From the NCBI RefSeq assembly GCF_001422645.1, contig NZ_LMLR01000013.1, positions 1-64,000 on the forward strand: 64,000 nt of DNA, read 5' to 3'. The position numbers and the translations under genes are program-made. Positions 53,664 to 62,211 of the stretch are shown piece by piece (position 1 is the stretch's first letter; the number at the start of each line of letters is the position of its first letter). The notes beneath the pieces are model-generated. The model searched no databases. It had not been told where the DNA came from and saw only the letters and a list, made by a program, of their open reading frames with translations. Source of the DNA: Arthrobacter sp. Leaf69 (GTDB lineage Bacteria; Actinomycetota; Actinomycetes; Actinomycetales; Micrococcaceae).

Positions 53664-55061
53664 CTAGCTGAAGTTTTTCCGGTGTGCCTTGATGGACGCC
53701 ACGTAGCTCTTCGTGTCGTCGTACATGCCGTACTTGCTGACCGAATACTGGCCCTGGTAGTAACCCGCAATTGCGGTGTCAAGGTCCTTGCTGGTGCGGA
53801 CCAGTTGGCGGATGATGGCGACGCCGGCCGTGGCGTTGTCATAGGGGTCCAGCAGGTTCAGCTTGCGGCCCACGAGGTCCGAGGCCCACTGGCCCGAGGA
53901 CGGGATGACCTGCATGGTGCCGATCGCGTTGGCGGGGGAGACCGAGCGGTGGTCGAAGCTGGACTCCTGGAAGGCGAAGGCCAGTGCCAGCGAAGGGTCA
54001 ACCCCCATGCGCCGGGCGGTGTCCGCCACGATCGTCTTCATCTGTTCGCGGCTGGGCACCGGTGAGGCGTTCAGCAGGGCCTTGTTCTGGTTGGCCGAGT
54101 TGACGACGGCGGCCGGGTAGCTGAAACCGAGGAAGGTGCTGGGGACGAGCGGCGTCACCGTGGCGGCCGGCGGGGTGGAGGCCGGGGCAATGGACGCGCC
54201 GGCAAGCGCGAGCTTCTGGCCGGGGTAGATGATGCTGCTCATCGTCAGGCGGTTGGCCGAGAGAATGGCGGAGAGCTTGACGCCGTGCCGGGCGGCGATA
54301 CCGGACAGTGTGTCGCCGGACTTGATGGTGTAGGAACCCGCCGGGGCAGCGGCGGTGGGGGCCGCAGGAGCAGCCGGGGCCGACGGGGCAGGCTTGGTAG
54401 GGGCAGGCGTGGACGGAGACGGAGACGGGGCCGCGGCGCCGCCGATCTTGATCTTCTGGCCGGGGTGGATGATCGAGCCCATGTTGAGCCCGTTCCAGCT
54501 GAAGACCTGGGAGAGCTTGACACCGTGGCGGGCGGCGATCGCGCCGAGGGTGTCACCGGATTTTACGGTGTAGACGGTTCCCCCGGCGGCAGCCGCCGGT
54601 TTTGGCGCGGCAGGCGCCGCCTTGGCGGGAGTTGCCGCCGGCCCGCTGAGTTTGATCTTCTGCCCGGGGTAGATGATCGAGTTGGCCTTTAGCCCGTTCG
54701 ACCGCAGGACCACGGCGGTGTCCAGGCCGAACTTGCCGGCAATGGCGCTGACCGTGTCGCCGCGGGCGACCGTGTACGTCCCCGGCACGGCAACCTTGGC
54801 GGGCCGGAAGGCGGACGGAACGGTGGCCGGGACGGAATTCGCCGGGATGAAAGCGGACGCCAGCGACTTGGCGGTCTGTCCCTGGGCCTGGGCCTGGATG
54901 GCCGCGGCCAGTGTGGCCGGGATGGCGCGGGCGCGCGATTCGGCTGCGGCCGGCTGTGCGATCGCCAAAGAAGAAAGGACGACGGCGGGAAGTGCCGCCG
55001 TCGTGGCCGCAATCATCGGCAGGCTGGGCCCCGGGTTGGGCTTTGGCGAACGTGACGTCAT
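53664..55061 (-). CDS. Secreted lytic transglycosylase with three LysM domains
   Basis: Cuts or remodels peptidoglycan outside the cell. The 465-residue protein has a signal region (hydrophobic stretch within residues 15-40, AQPAAAE cleavage-like site) and three LysM repeats (GTYTVARGDTVSAIAGKFGL, VYTVKSGDTLGAIAARHGV, SYTIKSGDTLSGIAARHGV) separated by Ala/Pro linkers. A C-terminal SLT domain has the catalytic Glu in LAFAFQESSFDHRSVSPANA, followed by IGTMQVIP. It is divergent from the Rv2175c-like gene. Direct repeats in its upstream region resemble MtrA sites. Confidence 0.92.
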   Translation of the reverse strand: MTSRSPKPNPGPSLPMIAATTAALPAVVLSSLAIAQPAAAESRARAIPATLAAAIQAQAQGQTAKSLASAFIPANSVPATVPSAFRPAKVAVPGTYTVARGDTVSAIAGKFGLDTAVVLRSNGLKANSIIYPGQKIKLSGPAATPAKAAPAAPKPAAAAGGTVYTVKSGDTLGAIAARHGVKLSQVFSWNGLNMGSIIHPGQKIKIGGAAAPSPSPSTPAPTKPAPSAPAAPAAPTAAAPAGSYTIKSGDTLSGIAARHGVKLSAILSANRLTMSSIIYPGQKLALAGASIAPASTPPAATVTPLVPSTFLGFSYPAAVVNSANQNKALLNASPVPSREQMKTIVADTARRMGVDPSLALAFAFQESSFDHRSVSPANAIGTMQVIPSSGQWASDLVGRKLNLLDPYDNATAGVAIIRQLVRTSKDLDTAIAGYYQGQYSVSKYGMYDDTKSYVASIKAHRKNFS

Positions 55062-55124
55062 GGGGAAGATCCTCTTCTCAGCGGCGGACGCTGCGGGTCT
55101 GGCCTGGCTTACTCGTGAAATCGC

Positions 55125-55166
55125 TGTTACTGATGTTACTAGTGTGACTTAAGTTGTCACTGTTAC
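55125..55166. promoter_or_regulatory. GTAACA/GTGACA direct repeats upstream of the LysM transglycosylase (MtrA-like)
   Basis: On the minus strand GTAACATCAGTAACA (55125-55139) is a 9-base-period direct repeat, and GTAACAGTGACA (55155-55166) is a second cluster. Between them a GTGAC/GTCAC inverted repeat spans 55144-55160. MtrA boxes in actinobacteria are direct repeats of GTAAC/GTCAC type before cell-wall hydrolase genes; the match is by eye. Confidence 0.4.
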
Positions 55167-55357
55167 AAATGTGATCCATGTGAATCTCTCACGAATTGGC
55201 AAATAGCACAAGAAATGCTTGGCATTCCGAAAAGGCAGCCACGGGGAGTTCCGGCCGGGGGCTTCGAGCCAGGCGCGGAAGAACCGCTCGGAGTGCTGTC
55301 CTTGAATACCCGGACGCCGACTAGGCGCGGAGCCCGCCGGCATGGCAATCTTGATCC

Positions 55358-55711
55358 GTGAGTAATGTAGAAAGCCTTGTGGGCGAATGGCTGCCCCTGC
55401 CCGACGTGGCACAGCTCCTGAACGTTTCCATTACGAAAGTCCACGCGCTACTTGACGAGCGTGCGCTGGCTGCATTGAGGGTTGGTGAACGCCGGATCCG
55501 TTCCGTTCCCGCGGAATTCATTCAGGACGGGCATGCCGTCGAGAGCCTCAAGGGAACAATTGTGGTCCTCGCGGATGCAGGCTATTCCGACGAGGAACTC
55601 ATTCTCTGGTTGTTTACTCCGGATGAGTCGCTGCGGGGCCGGCCGATCGATGCCCTGCGTGAGGGGCGCAAGACGGAAATCCGGCGCCGGGCTCAGTCCC
55701 TGGCTTGGTAG
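55358..55711 (+). CDS. Rv2175c-like winged-helix DNA-binding protein
   Basis: A 117-residue protein matching the family of M. tuberculosis Rv2175c, a DNA-binding substrate of PknL. A helix-turn-helix is seen in LPLPDVAQLLNVSITKVHALLDE. Then come RVGERRIRSVPAEFI and the C-terminal part GYSDEELILWLFTPDESLRG. The GTG start lacks a Shine-Dalgarno. The short N-terminus (VSNVESLVGEW) has Ser but no Thr, unlike the Thr phosphorylated near the start of Rv2175c. It is separated from the kinase by the LysM gene. Confidence 0.88.
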   Translation: MSNVESLVGEWLPLPDVAQLLNVSITKVHALLDERALAALRVGERRIRSVPAEFIQDGHAVESLKGTIVVLADAGYSDEELILWLFTPDESLRGRPIDALREGRKTEIRRRAQSLAW

Positions 55712-55739
55712 GCCACTGAATATCCCTGAACTGAAACTC

Positions 55740-55783
55740 AAGGCAGGCCCTGCACCTCGGACATGAGGGGCAGGGCCTGCCTT
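55740..55783. terminator. Bidirectional terminator
   Basis: AAGGCAGGCCCTG (55740-55752) pairs with CAGGGCCTGCCTT (55771-55783) in a 13-bp perfect stem between converging genes. Confidence 0.88.
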
Positions 55784-55830
55784 GTTGTGGAGGCGGTTAA
55801 GCCAAGTCCAGCGGGGTCCCTAGGGCCGGG

Positions 55831-56925
55831 TCAGGCCGTGCGGCTGACCGTGGCCTCGGCCAGCTTTCGGAGCGCCGTTTTGGGAAGTTCATCCAGCTCC
55901 AGGAGTTCCAGTTCGGAGAACGCCGCCCGTCCGAATTCCTCGATCAGTACCTCCGTGGCCTGCAGTGCACCGCAGTCCATGATGATGCGGCGGATTTCGT
56001 CCACGTCGGTGTCCTGGAGTTCGGGGCTGCCAAGCTTCGCGTCGATGTACGCGGACTCGGCCTGGCTGGCAAGGTCCAAGGCAAAGGCGATCAGTACCGT
56101 CCGCTTGCCCTCGCGGAGGTCGTCTCCGGCCGGCTTCCCGGTGGTGACAGGATCGCCGAAGACGCCCAGGACGTCGTCGCGGAGCTGGAAGGCCTCGCCG
56201 AGCGGGAGGGCGAAGGCCGAATAGCCCCGCAGCAGCTCGTCGCTGGCTCCGGCCAGCGCGCCGCCCAGAGCCAGCGGATGCTCGGTGGAGTACTTGGCCG
56301 ATTTGAAGCGGATGATGGACTGGGCCCGGCTGACGGCACCGGCACGGTCCCGTTTTGGCCCGGCGACTTCCTCGAGGATGTCGAGGTACTGGCCTGCCAT
56401 GACTTCGGCCCGCATCAGGTTGAAGATCAGCCGTGCCCGGCTTCCGGACGCCGCACTCTGCCCGATTTCGGTAAACGACTCCTCGCTGAAGGACAGGCAC
56501 AGGTCGCCGGTCAGGATGGCGGCCGCGTGGCCGAACCGTTCGCTGTCCAGCGCCCAGCCCTGGGTCTCGTGCAGTTCGCTGAAGCGCCGGTGCACGCTGG
56601 GGCCGCCCCGGCGCGTGTCGGAGCGGTCGATGATGTCGTCATGGATGAGGGCCGCTGCCTGGAAGAGTTCCAGCGCCGAACCTGCCGTCACCACTTCGCC
56701 GGCTCCGGCCACACCGCCTGCGCCGCGCCAGCCCCAGTAGCACATGAGTGCCCGCAGGCGTTTTCCGCCGGTGACCAGGTTCGAAATGGAACCCATCAGC
56801 GGATCAATGTCGGTAGAGATCGACGACATCACAGCCTGGCGCGCGGTCAGGAAATCGGTGAGCTTTCCGGCGACGGCGGCGACATACGCGGCCTGCTCAA
56901 GCCGCAATTGCTCCGCGAGGGTCAC
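55831..56925 (-). CDS. idsA: Polyprenyl (geranylgeranyl/farnesyl) diphosphate synthase
   Basis: Condenses isopentenyl diphosphate with allylic diphosphates. The 364-residue protein has the first Asp-rich motif in IHDDIIDRSDTRRGGPSVH, GGKRLRALMCYWGWRG for IPP binding, and the second motif LRDDVLGVFGDP. An Ala/Leu before the first DDxxD suggests a C15-C20 product, but chain length cannot be fixed by eye. The GTG start overlaps the lipoprotein stop (GTGA). In M. tuberculosis idsA2 (Rv2173) occupies the same neighbourhood. Confidence 0.92.
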   Translation of the reverse strand: MTLAEQLRLEQAAYVAAVAGKLTDFLTARQAVMSSISTDIDPLMGSISNLVTGGKRLRALMCYWGWRGAGGVAGAGEVVTAGSALELFQAAALIHDDIIDRSDTRRGGPSVHRRFSELHETQGWALDSERFGHAAAILTGDLCLSFSEESFTEIGQSAASGSRARLIFNLMRAEVMAGQYLDILEEVAGPKRDRAGAVSRAQSIIRFKSAKYSTEHPLALGGALAGASDELLRGYSAFALPLGEAFQLRDDVLGVFGDPVTTGKPAGDDLREGKRTVLIAFALDLASQAESAYIDAKLGSPELQDTDVDEIRRIIMDCGALQATEVLIEEFGRAAFSELELLELDELPKTALRKLAEATVSRTA

Positions 56926-57455
56926 TTGACGGACTCGGCGGCGACATTTGCGCCGATGGTGAAGGTGGAAACCCCGGCTGAGGCCACCACGGCGATGTTG
57001 ACCGTGTCATTGTCACCGCGGAGGAAGTCCTTGGACGGTACGGCCCCGACAGTCTCCCCGGGAACGGCCTTGAAGCCCTGGGCCTGGAGTTCCTTCGTAT
57101 AGAACGCCATCACTTCAGCCGGCGGCGCTGAGATGCTGCCGACGAGTGCCACGGTTGCAGGCACCGTGGTCTTGTCAAAGCTGCTGGAGACGATCTTCGC
57201 TTCCGGCATCACCGGAAGGAGCTTCTTCGGGAACCCGGGGACCATGGCACCGACGGTGGCTGACGTGCCGGGCTCGGCGAAGGGGCTGGCCGGCGCTGTG
57301 GAGGAGGGCTGGGCCGCGGACGGCTCGGCCGAGGCCGACGTGGGACCCGCGGAAGGGGTCCCCTGGGTGGCGGGCGTGCATGCGGCCAGGGCCATCAGCG
57401 TACCCGCCGCCAATATGGCTGCCGCGGCACGTTTGCGCTGTCCAAATACCTTCAC
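56922..57455 (-). CDS. Putative lipoprotein cotranscribed with idsA
   Basis: A 177-residue protein with a basic start (MKVFGQRKRAAAA), a hydrophobic stretch and lipobox LAAC with Cys at residue 26. An Ala/Ser/Pro/Thr linker (30-65) leads to a domain of about 110 residues with VPGFPKKLLPVMPEAKIVSS and EVMAFYTKELQAQGFKAVPG, which looks like a small alpha/beta fold. The stop overlaps the idsA start. AGGAGGAAAG precedes the ATG. Function unknown; exposure on the outer membrane face is inferred. Confidence 0.8.
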   Translation of the reverse strand: MKVFGQRKRAAAAILAAGTLMALAACTPATQGTPSAGPTSASAEPSAAQPSSTAPASPFAEPGTSATVGAMVPGFPKKLLPVMPEAKIVSSSFDKTTVPATVALVGSISAPPAEVMAFYTKELQAQGFKAVPGETVGAVPSKDFLRGDNDTVNIAVVASAGVSTFTIGANVAAESVK

Positions 57456-57516
57456 AGGGGCTTTCCTCCTGGTGTTGACGCCGGATTCAGCCTCCAGTTT
57501 AGTCAGTCCCGGGGCA

Positions 57517-57522
57517 TAGGAT
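57517..57522 (+). promoter_or_regulatory. -10 TAGGAT before dinB
   Basis: TAGGAT ends 7 bases before the GTG at 57530. No Shine-Dalgarno is present, consistent with a leaderless transcript. No LexA box (GAAC...GTTC type) was seen. Confidence 0.5.
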
Positions 57523-57529
57523 TGAAGTT

Positions 57530-58792
57530 GTGGTGCCGGAGAAGGATAAACAGCAGCGGGAGCAGTCTCCCCAGGGTGCAGCCAGACGGCTCAGCGAAGC
57601 GCAACTGCGCGAGTTCCGGCGCAGCAGCATCATGCACGTGGACATGGATGCGTTCTTTGTCTCCGTGGAACTGCGCAGCCGGCCGGCGCTCGTTGGAAGG
57701 CCCGTTATTGTCGGCTACCCCGCTGACCGTTCGGTGGTGCTGTCCGCCTCGTATGAGGCCCGCAGGTTCGGTGTCAAGTCGGCCATGCCAATGGCGGTCG
57801 CCATGCGGATGTGTCCGGCGGCTGTGGTCATCGAGCCCCGGCACAAGCTGTACTACGAGGTCTCCGGCCAGATCATGGATATTTTCGGGTCGATTACCGA
57901 GCTCGTGGAACCGCTGAGCGTGGACGAGGCTTTCCTCGACGTTGGGGGAGCGATCCGGCGGCTGGGTCCGCCCCGGGAGATCGGCGAACTCATCCGCACC
58001 CGGGTCCGCAGCGAACTCGGCATCACCGCGTCCGTGGGAATAGCCGCCAGCAAGTTCGTGGCAAAGATCGCGTCCACCCGCTGCAAGCCGAACGGACTGC
58101 TGCTCATTGGCCCGGAGGAGACGGTCCCGTACCTCCACAGCCTTCCGGTCAGCGCACTCTGGGGTGTGGGAGCCAAAACCGTCGAGGTGCTCTCCAGGAT
58201 GGGCATCCGGACCGTCGCGGACGTCGCGGCGTCCCCGCTGCCGTCCCTGCGGAAAGTGCTGGGTGCTTCAGGGGAGCACGTCCACCGCCTGTCGTGGGGG
58301 ATCGACTCCCGTCCGGTAACCCCCGTCCGGCTCGAGAAGAGCATCGGGGCCGAAGAGACCTTCGCGGTGGACACCGCCGACGAGGCACAACTGCACCGGG
58401 AACTGCTGCGGCTCTCGCACCGGACGGCGGAGCGGCTCCGCAGTGCCGGCATGCACGCCCGCACCGTTGCCCTCAAATTGCGCTACGCGGACTTCTCCAC
58501 CATCACCCGCAGCCGCACAGTCAGCACGCCGATCGACAGCGCCCAATTGCTCTACGTCGTCGCCATCCAGTTGCTGGAATCAGTCGGTGACCGGCCCATG
58601 ACGGTGCGGCTCGTGGGGATACGCGCCGAACAGCTCGAGGAAGCCGCCCACGCACCCTTGCAGCTGAGTCTGGACCGCAGGGACGACAACTGGCGCGCCG
58701 CCGAGCAGGTCCTGGACCAGGTGACCCGCAAATTCGGCACAAAATCGGTGCTCCCGGCCCGGCTCCTGGACCCCGGGAACAATCCGGGCTGA
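57530..58792 (+). CDS. dinB: DNA polymerase IV
   Basis: A Y-family translesion polymerase of 420 residues. The catalytic motifs are MHVDMDAFFVSVE, SASYEARRFGVKSAMP and PLSVDEAFLDVGGA, carrying all acidic metal ligands. The helix-hairpin-helix region (ALWGVGAKTVEVLSRMGIRT) and little finger follow. No obvious C-terminal beta-clamp motif such as QLxLF was found; the tail ends in LLDPGNNPG. The GTG start lies 7 bases after TAGGAT. It lies just before DUF3040 and the mra cluster. Confidence 0.93.
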   Translation: MVPEKDKQQREQSPQGAARRLSEAQLREFRRSSIMHVDMDAFFVSVELRSRPALVGRPVIVGYPADRSVVLSASYEARRFGVKSAMPMAVAMRMCPAAVVIEPRHKLYYEVSGQIMDIFGSITELVEPLSVDEAFLDVGGAIRRLGPPREIGELIRTRVRSELGITASVGIAASKFVAKIASTRCKPNGLLLIGPEETVPYLHSLPVSALWGVGAKTVEVLSRMGIRTVADVAASPLPSLRKVLGASGEHVHRLSWGIDSRPVTPVRLEKSIGAEETFAVDTADEAQLHRELLRLSHRTAERLRSAGMHARTVALKLRYADFSTITRSRTVSTPIDSAQLLYVVAIQLLESVGDRPMTVRLVGIRAEQLEEAAHAPLQLSLDRRDDNWRAAEQVLDQVTRKFGTKSVLPARLLDPGNNPG

Positions 58793-59068
58793 TATTGGCC
58801 GCCAGACGCCCGCTTCATGATGTCAACAGGACGTTCGGCATCTTTCAGAACAGGGCGCAACAAACTATCCTTATTTATACGTAGGTTTGGAACGACTGGA
58901 TCGAGCGTTCGGACTAATGCAGGACCAGTTGAACTCCCCGTCAGGGGCCGTGGAAAATCCCGTTCGACCAACGGCGGCGAAAGGGAACCACGCGGGAATC
59001 CCACACGTTGTGGGTTTAGGGACACTGGCCGCGTCAGTCTGGACGTTGGCCGACTTAAGGAGGTCGTG
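58793..59068. other. Intergenic region before the DUF3040 gene
   Basis: No gene is supported. An unusually AT-rich stretch (58865-58885, TATCCTTATTTATACG) stands out from the GC-rich surroundings and is the likely promoter. TAAGGAGGT directly precedes the next ATG. Confidence 0.45.
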
Positions 59069-59443
59069 ATGCCGCTCTCGGAGCACGAACAGAAGTTGCT
59101 GGAGCAACTTGAGAAGCAGCTGCATGAGGACGATCCCAAGTTCGCCAGCTCGATGGGCTCGGACGCGGGACGTTCATGGTCAACCCGCCATTTGGTGATC
59201 GGCGTCCTTGCCACCTTGGCCGGCGTCGTACTCCTGCTCTTCGGCGTGACGATCCAGAACATTTTCGTCGGAGTCCTGGGCTTCGTCGTGATGGGCGCGG
59301 GTGTGTATTACGCCACCATGCGCGGCTCGGCCGCCGGCAAGGCGAAGGCCGCAGGTACGGCCCGGAAGTCCGGAAAACCCCGGAGTTCGTTCATGAGCAG
59401 TCTTGAGGACCGCTGGGACGAGAGGCACCGCGGGGAATCCTGA
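59069..59443 (+). CDS. DUF3040 membrane protein
   Basis: A 124-residue actinobacterial protein. MPLSEHEQKLLEQLEKQL is the family start. Two adjacent membrane spans (LVIGVLATLAGVVLLLFGVT and NIFVGVLGFVVMGAGVYYAT) follow, then a basic tail. A perfect Shine-Dalgarno (TAAGGAGGT) stands before the ATG. Family members lie upstream of mraZ in many actinobacteria (Rv2169c). The function is unknown; a link to division or the wall is inferred from location. Confidence 0.9.
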   Translation: MPLSEHEQKLLEQLEKQLHEDDPKFASSMGSDAGRSWSTRHLVIGVLATLAGVVLLLFGVTIQNIFVGVLGFVVMGAGVYYATMRGSAAGKAKAAGTARKSGKPRSSFMSSLEDRWDERHRGES

Positions 59444-59547
59444 CCGTTTCCGGGGCTGCCGCCCGTCCAGTCGCCGGCCTCCGCTTTCCACCTCCATTCC
59501 GCGCCCTCCATTCCGCACCACCGGAACATCACAGGTGGCACAAAAGA

Positions 59548-59570
59548 CCCGCTGCGGCGGGTCTTTTGCC
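59548..59570 (+). terminator. Terminator after DUF3040
   Basis: GACCCGC and GCGGGTC arms around TGCG are preceded by AAAA and followed by TTTTG, about 105 bases after the DUF3040 stop. Confidence 0.7.
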
Positions 59571-59776
59571 GTTAATCGGGCCATTCCGGCCCGGACCGGG
59601 GACGCGGGAGTGCCCCGGGGGCCTTCGCGGCCTTCCGTGACACTCCCGCGCGCGGCCGGGCGCCCCGGCCCTCCACAATCCCTCCACTGCGCACCACCAG
59701 GCCTGGATCCTTGCCATTGCAGGGAACCGCTGAGCGGTTTCTCCCACAAATTGACGCAGAATCGTTCGGCGTGTCG

Positions 59777-59804
59777 TTGACTGTGGAGGGATGTGGAGTA
59801 ATGT
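59777..59804 (+). promoter_or_regulatory. mra cluster promoter
   Basis: TTGACT (59777-59782) and TAATGT (59799-59804) are spaced by 16 bases, about 70 bases before the mraZ GTG. The MraZ repeats overlap both elements. Confidence 0.6.
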
Positions 59805-59811
59805 GGAGGAC
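59782..59811 (+). promoter_or_regulatory. MraZ-box: three direct repeats of TGTGGAG at 10-bp period
   Basis: TGTGGAGGGA, TGTGGAGTAA and TGTGGAGGAC follow each other without gaps. MraZ is known to bind direct repeats of a TGGG-like pentamer with 5-base spacing at its own promoter. The repeats here have that geometry and overlap the promoter, consistent with autorepression. Confidence 0.7.
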
Positions 59812-59873
59812 GTAAGAGGGTAGTGGCAGCACAGGGGACGTTGGGCTTCCTACGAACAGACAGGCGGTGGGCC

Positions 59874-60302
59874 GTGTTTCTCGGCACACATTCGCCGCGT
59901 CTGGACGAAAAAGGTCGAATCATCCTTCCCGCGAAGTTCCGTGAGGAGCTTGCCGGCGGGCTGGTTCTCACAAGGGGCCAGGAACGTTGCATCTACGTCT
60001 TCAGTGAGGCGGAATTCGGCCGGGTTCACGAGCAAATGCGGGAGGCTCCAATCTCCAACAAGCAGGCTCGCGACTACATCCGGGTTTTCCTCTCTGGAGC
60101 CTCCGACGAGGTACCTGACAAGCAGGGGCGCGTGACGATTCCGCCGGCGCTCCGGGAGTACGCAGGACTCGGCCGGGAACTCGCCGTTATCGGTGCAGGA
60201 ACCCGGGCTGAGATCTGGGACGCCCAAGCCTGGAACGAATACCTCGCCGAAAAGGAAACGGCCTTCTCGGAGACCGACGATGCCATACCGGGGATTCTCT
60301 GA
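59874..60302 (+). CDS. mraZ: Transcriptional regulator MraZ
   Basis: A 142-residue AbrB-like double-domain protein that binds its own promoter and heads the division and cell-wall cluster. The two swapped-hairpin repeats are [20 protein letters not shown] and [20 protein letters not shown]. The GTG at 59874 gives the canonical [11 protein letters not shown] start; the longer frame from 59823 would add 17 residues not typical of the family. The mra promoter and MraZ repeats precede it. Confidence 0.94.
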   Translation: MFLGTHSPRLDEKGRIILPAKFREELAGGLVLTRGQERCIYVFSEAEFGRVHEQMREAPISNKQARDYIRVFLSGASDEVPDKQGRVTIPPALREYAGLGRELAVIGAGTRAEIWDAQAWNEYLAEKETAFSETDDAIPGIL

Positions 60303-60493
60303 AGCCCCACAGGAACCACGCAGCACCGCACGATTCTTGACCGAGATCTCCAGCCGCCCATCCCGCGGATCTTCCTGGCTCACTTCCCCGGAGCCAGGCG
60401 GACGCAGGATAGGCGCGGATGGGGATCTGGATCAAGAAGCGGCGGACACCGACCGCACTCCCAGACGCAGCCGAACCACGAAAGGACGCAGGC

Positions 60494-61492
60494 ATGACGG
60501 ACCCTGACCAGGCGAAGCCTACGTCCGAACGGCATGTGCCGGTCCTCAAGGACCGGTGCATCAATTTGTTGGCACCCGGGTTCGAGGCGGCCCGCAGCCG
60601 TGGGGAGACTCCCGTGGTCATCGACGCCACCTTGGGCATGGGCGGCCACTCCGAGGCCATGCTCCAGCGCTTCCCGGACCTGCACCTGATTGGCATCGAC
60701 CGCGACGAGGAAGCCCTGGCGCTGGCGGGGGAGAGGCTGAAACCCTTCGCCAGCCGGATTGACCTCGTGCACGCCGTGTACGACGAGATCCCCGAGGTCC
60801 TGGCTGATCTCGGTTTCGCGGAGGTCCACGGGGTCCTGATGGACCTCGGCGTCTCCTCACTCCAGCTGGACGAGCGGGAACGCGGCTTCGCGTATTCCTT
60901 CGACGCCCCGCTGGACATGCGCATGGACACGAGCCGCGGCCAAACGGCCGCCGACGTCGTCAACAACTACTCCGAAGAGGACCTGGTCCGGATCATCCGG
61001 AAATGGGGCGAAGAGAAGTTCGCCGGCCGCATCGCCAACCGGATCGTCGCCGCCCGGGCCGAGAAGCCATTCGCCACCACGGGGGAGCTGGTCGAACAGA
61101 TCCGCGGCGTTGTCCCCGCCGGCGCCGCAAAATCCGGCGGGCACCCCGCCAAACGCACCTTCCAGGCGCTCCGCATTGAGGTCAACGAGGAACTCGACGT
61201 CCTGGAACGCGCCGTTCCGGCAGCCATCGACGCGATCGCCGTCGGCGGCCGCGTCGTGGTCATGTCCTACCACTCGCTGGAAGACAAGATCGTCAAGGGC
61301 TTCTTCCAGGCGGGCTCAAAATCCTCCGCGCCCCTCGGGTTCCCCGTAGAGCTCGAAGAGCACAAAGCAGAACTGAAAACCCTGACGAAGGGCACCGAGG
61401 TGCCCACCGCCGCCGAAATCGCCGAGAACCCGCGCGCCGCGTCCGCCAGGCTCCGCGCCGTGGAACGCATCAAAGCCAGGAGGGCCGCATGA
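60494..61492 (+). CDS. rsmH: 16S rRNA (cytosine-1402 N4)-methyltransferase
   Basis: Methylates C1402 in the ribosomal P site with SAM. The 332-residue protein has [14 protein letters not shown] (SAM loop), [36 protein letters not shown] and [16 protein letters not shown]. The ATG at 60494 follows AAAGGACG; the upstream start at 60419 would add an atypical basic stretch. There are 191 bases after mraZ without a gene. Its stop overlaps the ftsL ATG. Confidence 0.95.
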   Translation: MTDPDQAKPTSERHVPVLKDRCINLLAPGFEAARSRGETPVVIDATLGMGGHSEAMLQRFPDLHLIGIDRDEEALALAGERLKPFASRIDLVHAVYDEIPEVLADLGFAEVHGVLMDLGVSSLQLDERERGFAYSFDAPLDMRMDTSRGQTAADVVNNYSEEDLVRIIRKWGEEKFAGRIANRIVAARAEKPFATTGELVEQIRGVVPAGAAKSGGHPAKRTFQALRIEVNEELDVLERAVPAAIDAIAVGGRVVVMSYHSLEDKIVKGFFQAGSKSSAPLGFPVELEEHKAELKTLTKGTEVPTAAEIAENPRAASARLRAVERIKARRAA

Positions 61493-62169
61493 GCACCGCA
61501 GCTGTCAGCAGATTCCCCGTTGCCACAGGCGCGACGGCCCGCGCCCTTCCCGGGCCCACCCCTGGCACCGGCCCGTCCCGGAAGGCGCGGACTCCGCTTT
61601 CGCTGGTCCGTTCCGCTCCGCGGAAACGCCGGGCCCCGTTCGTTGTGCTCTGCTTCGGCCTCCTCGCGGTGGCCCTGATGGCCGTGCTGGTCCTGAACAT
61701 CTCCGTCTCCACCGCCCAGTACCAGCTGGTACAGCTCCGGGGCGAGCAGTCCACCCTGACGAAGCAGAACCAGGACCTCACCCAGCAGGTGCAGAACTTT
61801 GGCGCCCCGCAGAACCTGGCGGCCAAAGCCGCCGAACTGGGTATGGTCACCTCCACCGCCAAAGGCCAGATTGACCTCTCCACGCTGACCGTTACGGGCA
61901 AGGCCAAGCCCGCGGTCAAGGGAGACGCCGCCGGAGCCGTCATCGCCGCGCCGGCCGTCGCCGGGCAGCTCAGTGTCGTTCCGCCGGCCACCGTCAACGA
62001 GCCGCTCGCGAACCGCAAACCCGCCGAGGCAGATTCAAACTCTGCACCCGCCGCCGCCGCGCCCGCCGCCGCTAAGCCCAAGCCGGCCGCGCCCAAACCT
62101 GCCGCCCCGGCCGTCGAACTCCACGGTGGCACCGTTCCCGCCCCCGCACAGAAGGTGCCGGGACAGTAA
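61489..62169 (+). CDS. ftsL: FtsL-like division protein
   Basis: A 226-residue single-span protein between rsmH and pbpB, the standard ftsL position. About 50 cytoplasmic residues end in a basic cluster ([11 protein letters not shown]), then a span ([20 protein letters not shown]) and a coiled coil ([20 protein letters not shown]). A motif [12 protein letters not shown] is typical of FtsL/FtsB. A long Ala/Pro/Lys-rich outer tail of about 100 residues is extra. The ATG overlaps the rsmH stop. Confidence 0.88.
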   Translation: MSTAAVSRFPVATGATARALPGPTPGTGPSRKARTPLSLVRSAPRKRRAPFVVLCFGLLAVALMAVLVLNISVSTAQYQLVQLRGEQSTLTKQNQDLTQQVQNFGAPQNLAAKAAELGMVTSTAKGQIDLSTLTVTGKAKPAVKGDAAGAVIAAPAVAGQLSVVPPATVNEPLANRKPAEADSNSAPAAAAPAAAKPKPAAPKPAAPAVELHGGTVPAPAQKVPGQ

Positions 62170-62211
62170 GCAGGACGGACCACCAGCCAAGGCAAGCAGC
62201 AAGGAAACATC

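Larger units (their letters stand above)
59444..59873. other. Intergenic region with mra promoter
   Basis: The first ~320 bases show no gene; a GACCCGCTGCGGCGGGTC-like short hairpin lies at 59548-59565, with TTTT after it, likely the DUF3040 terminator. The last ~100 bases hold the mraZ promoter and MraZ repeats. Confidence 0.55.

Noticed and set aside
55143..55160. GlxR/CRP site (TGTGA...TCAC) in the LysM divergent region
   Set aside because: The spacer between TGTGA and TCAC is 9 bases, not 6, so it does not fit the CRP-type palindrome.
55062..55357. ydaO-type c-di-AMP riboswitch before the LysM hydrolase
   Set aside because: Such riboswitches are common before actinobacterial wall hydrolases, but the conserved core elements were not found on the minus strand here.
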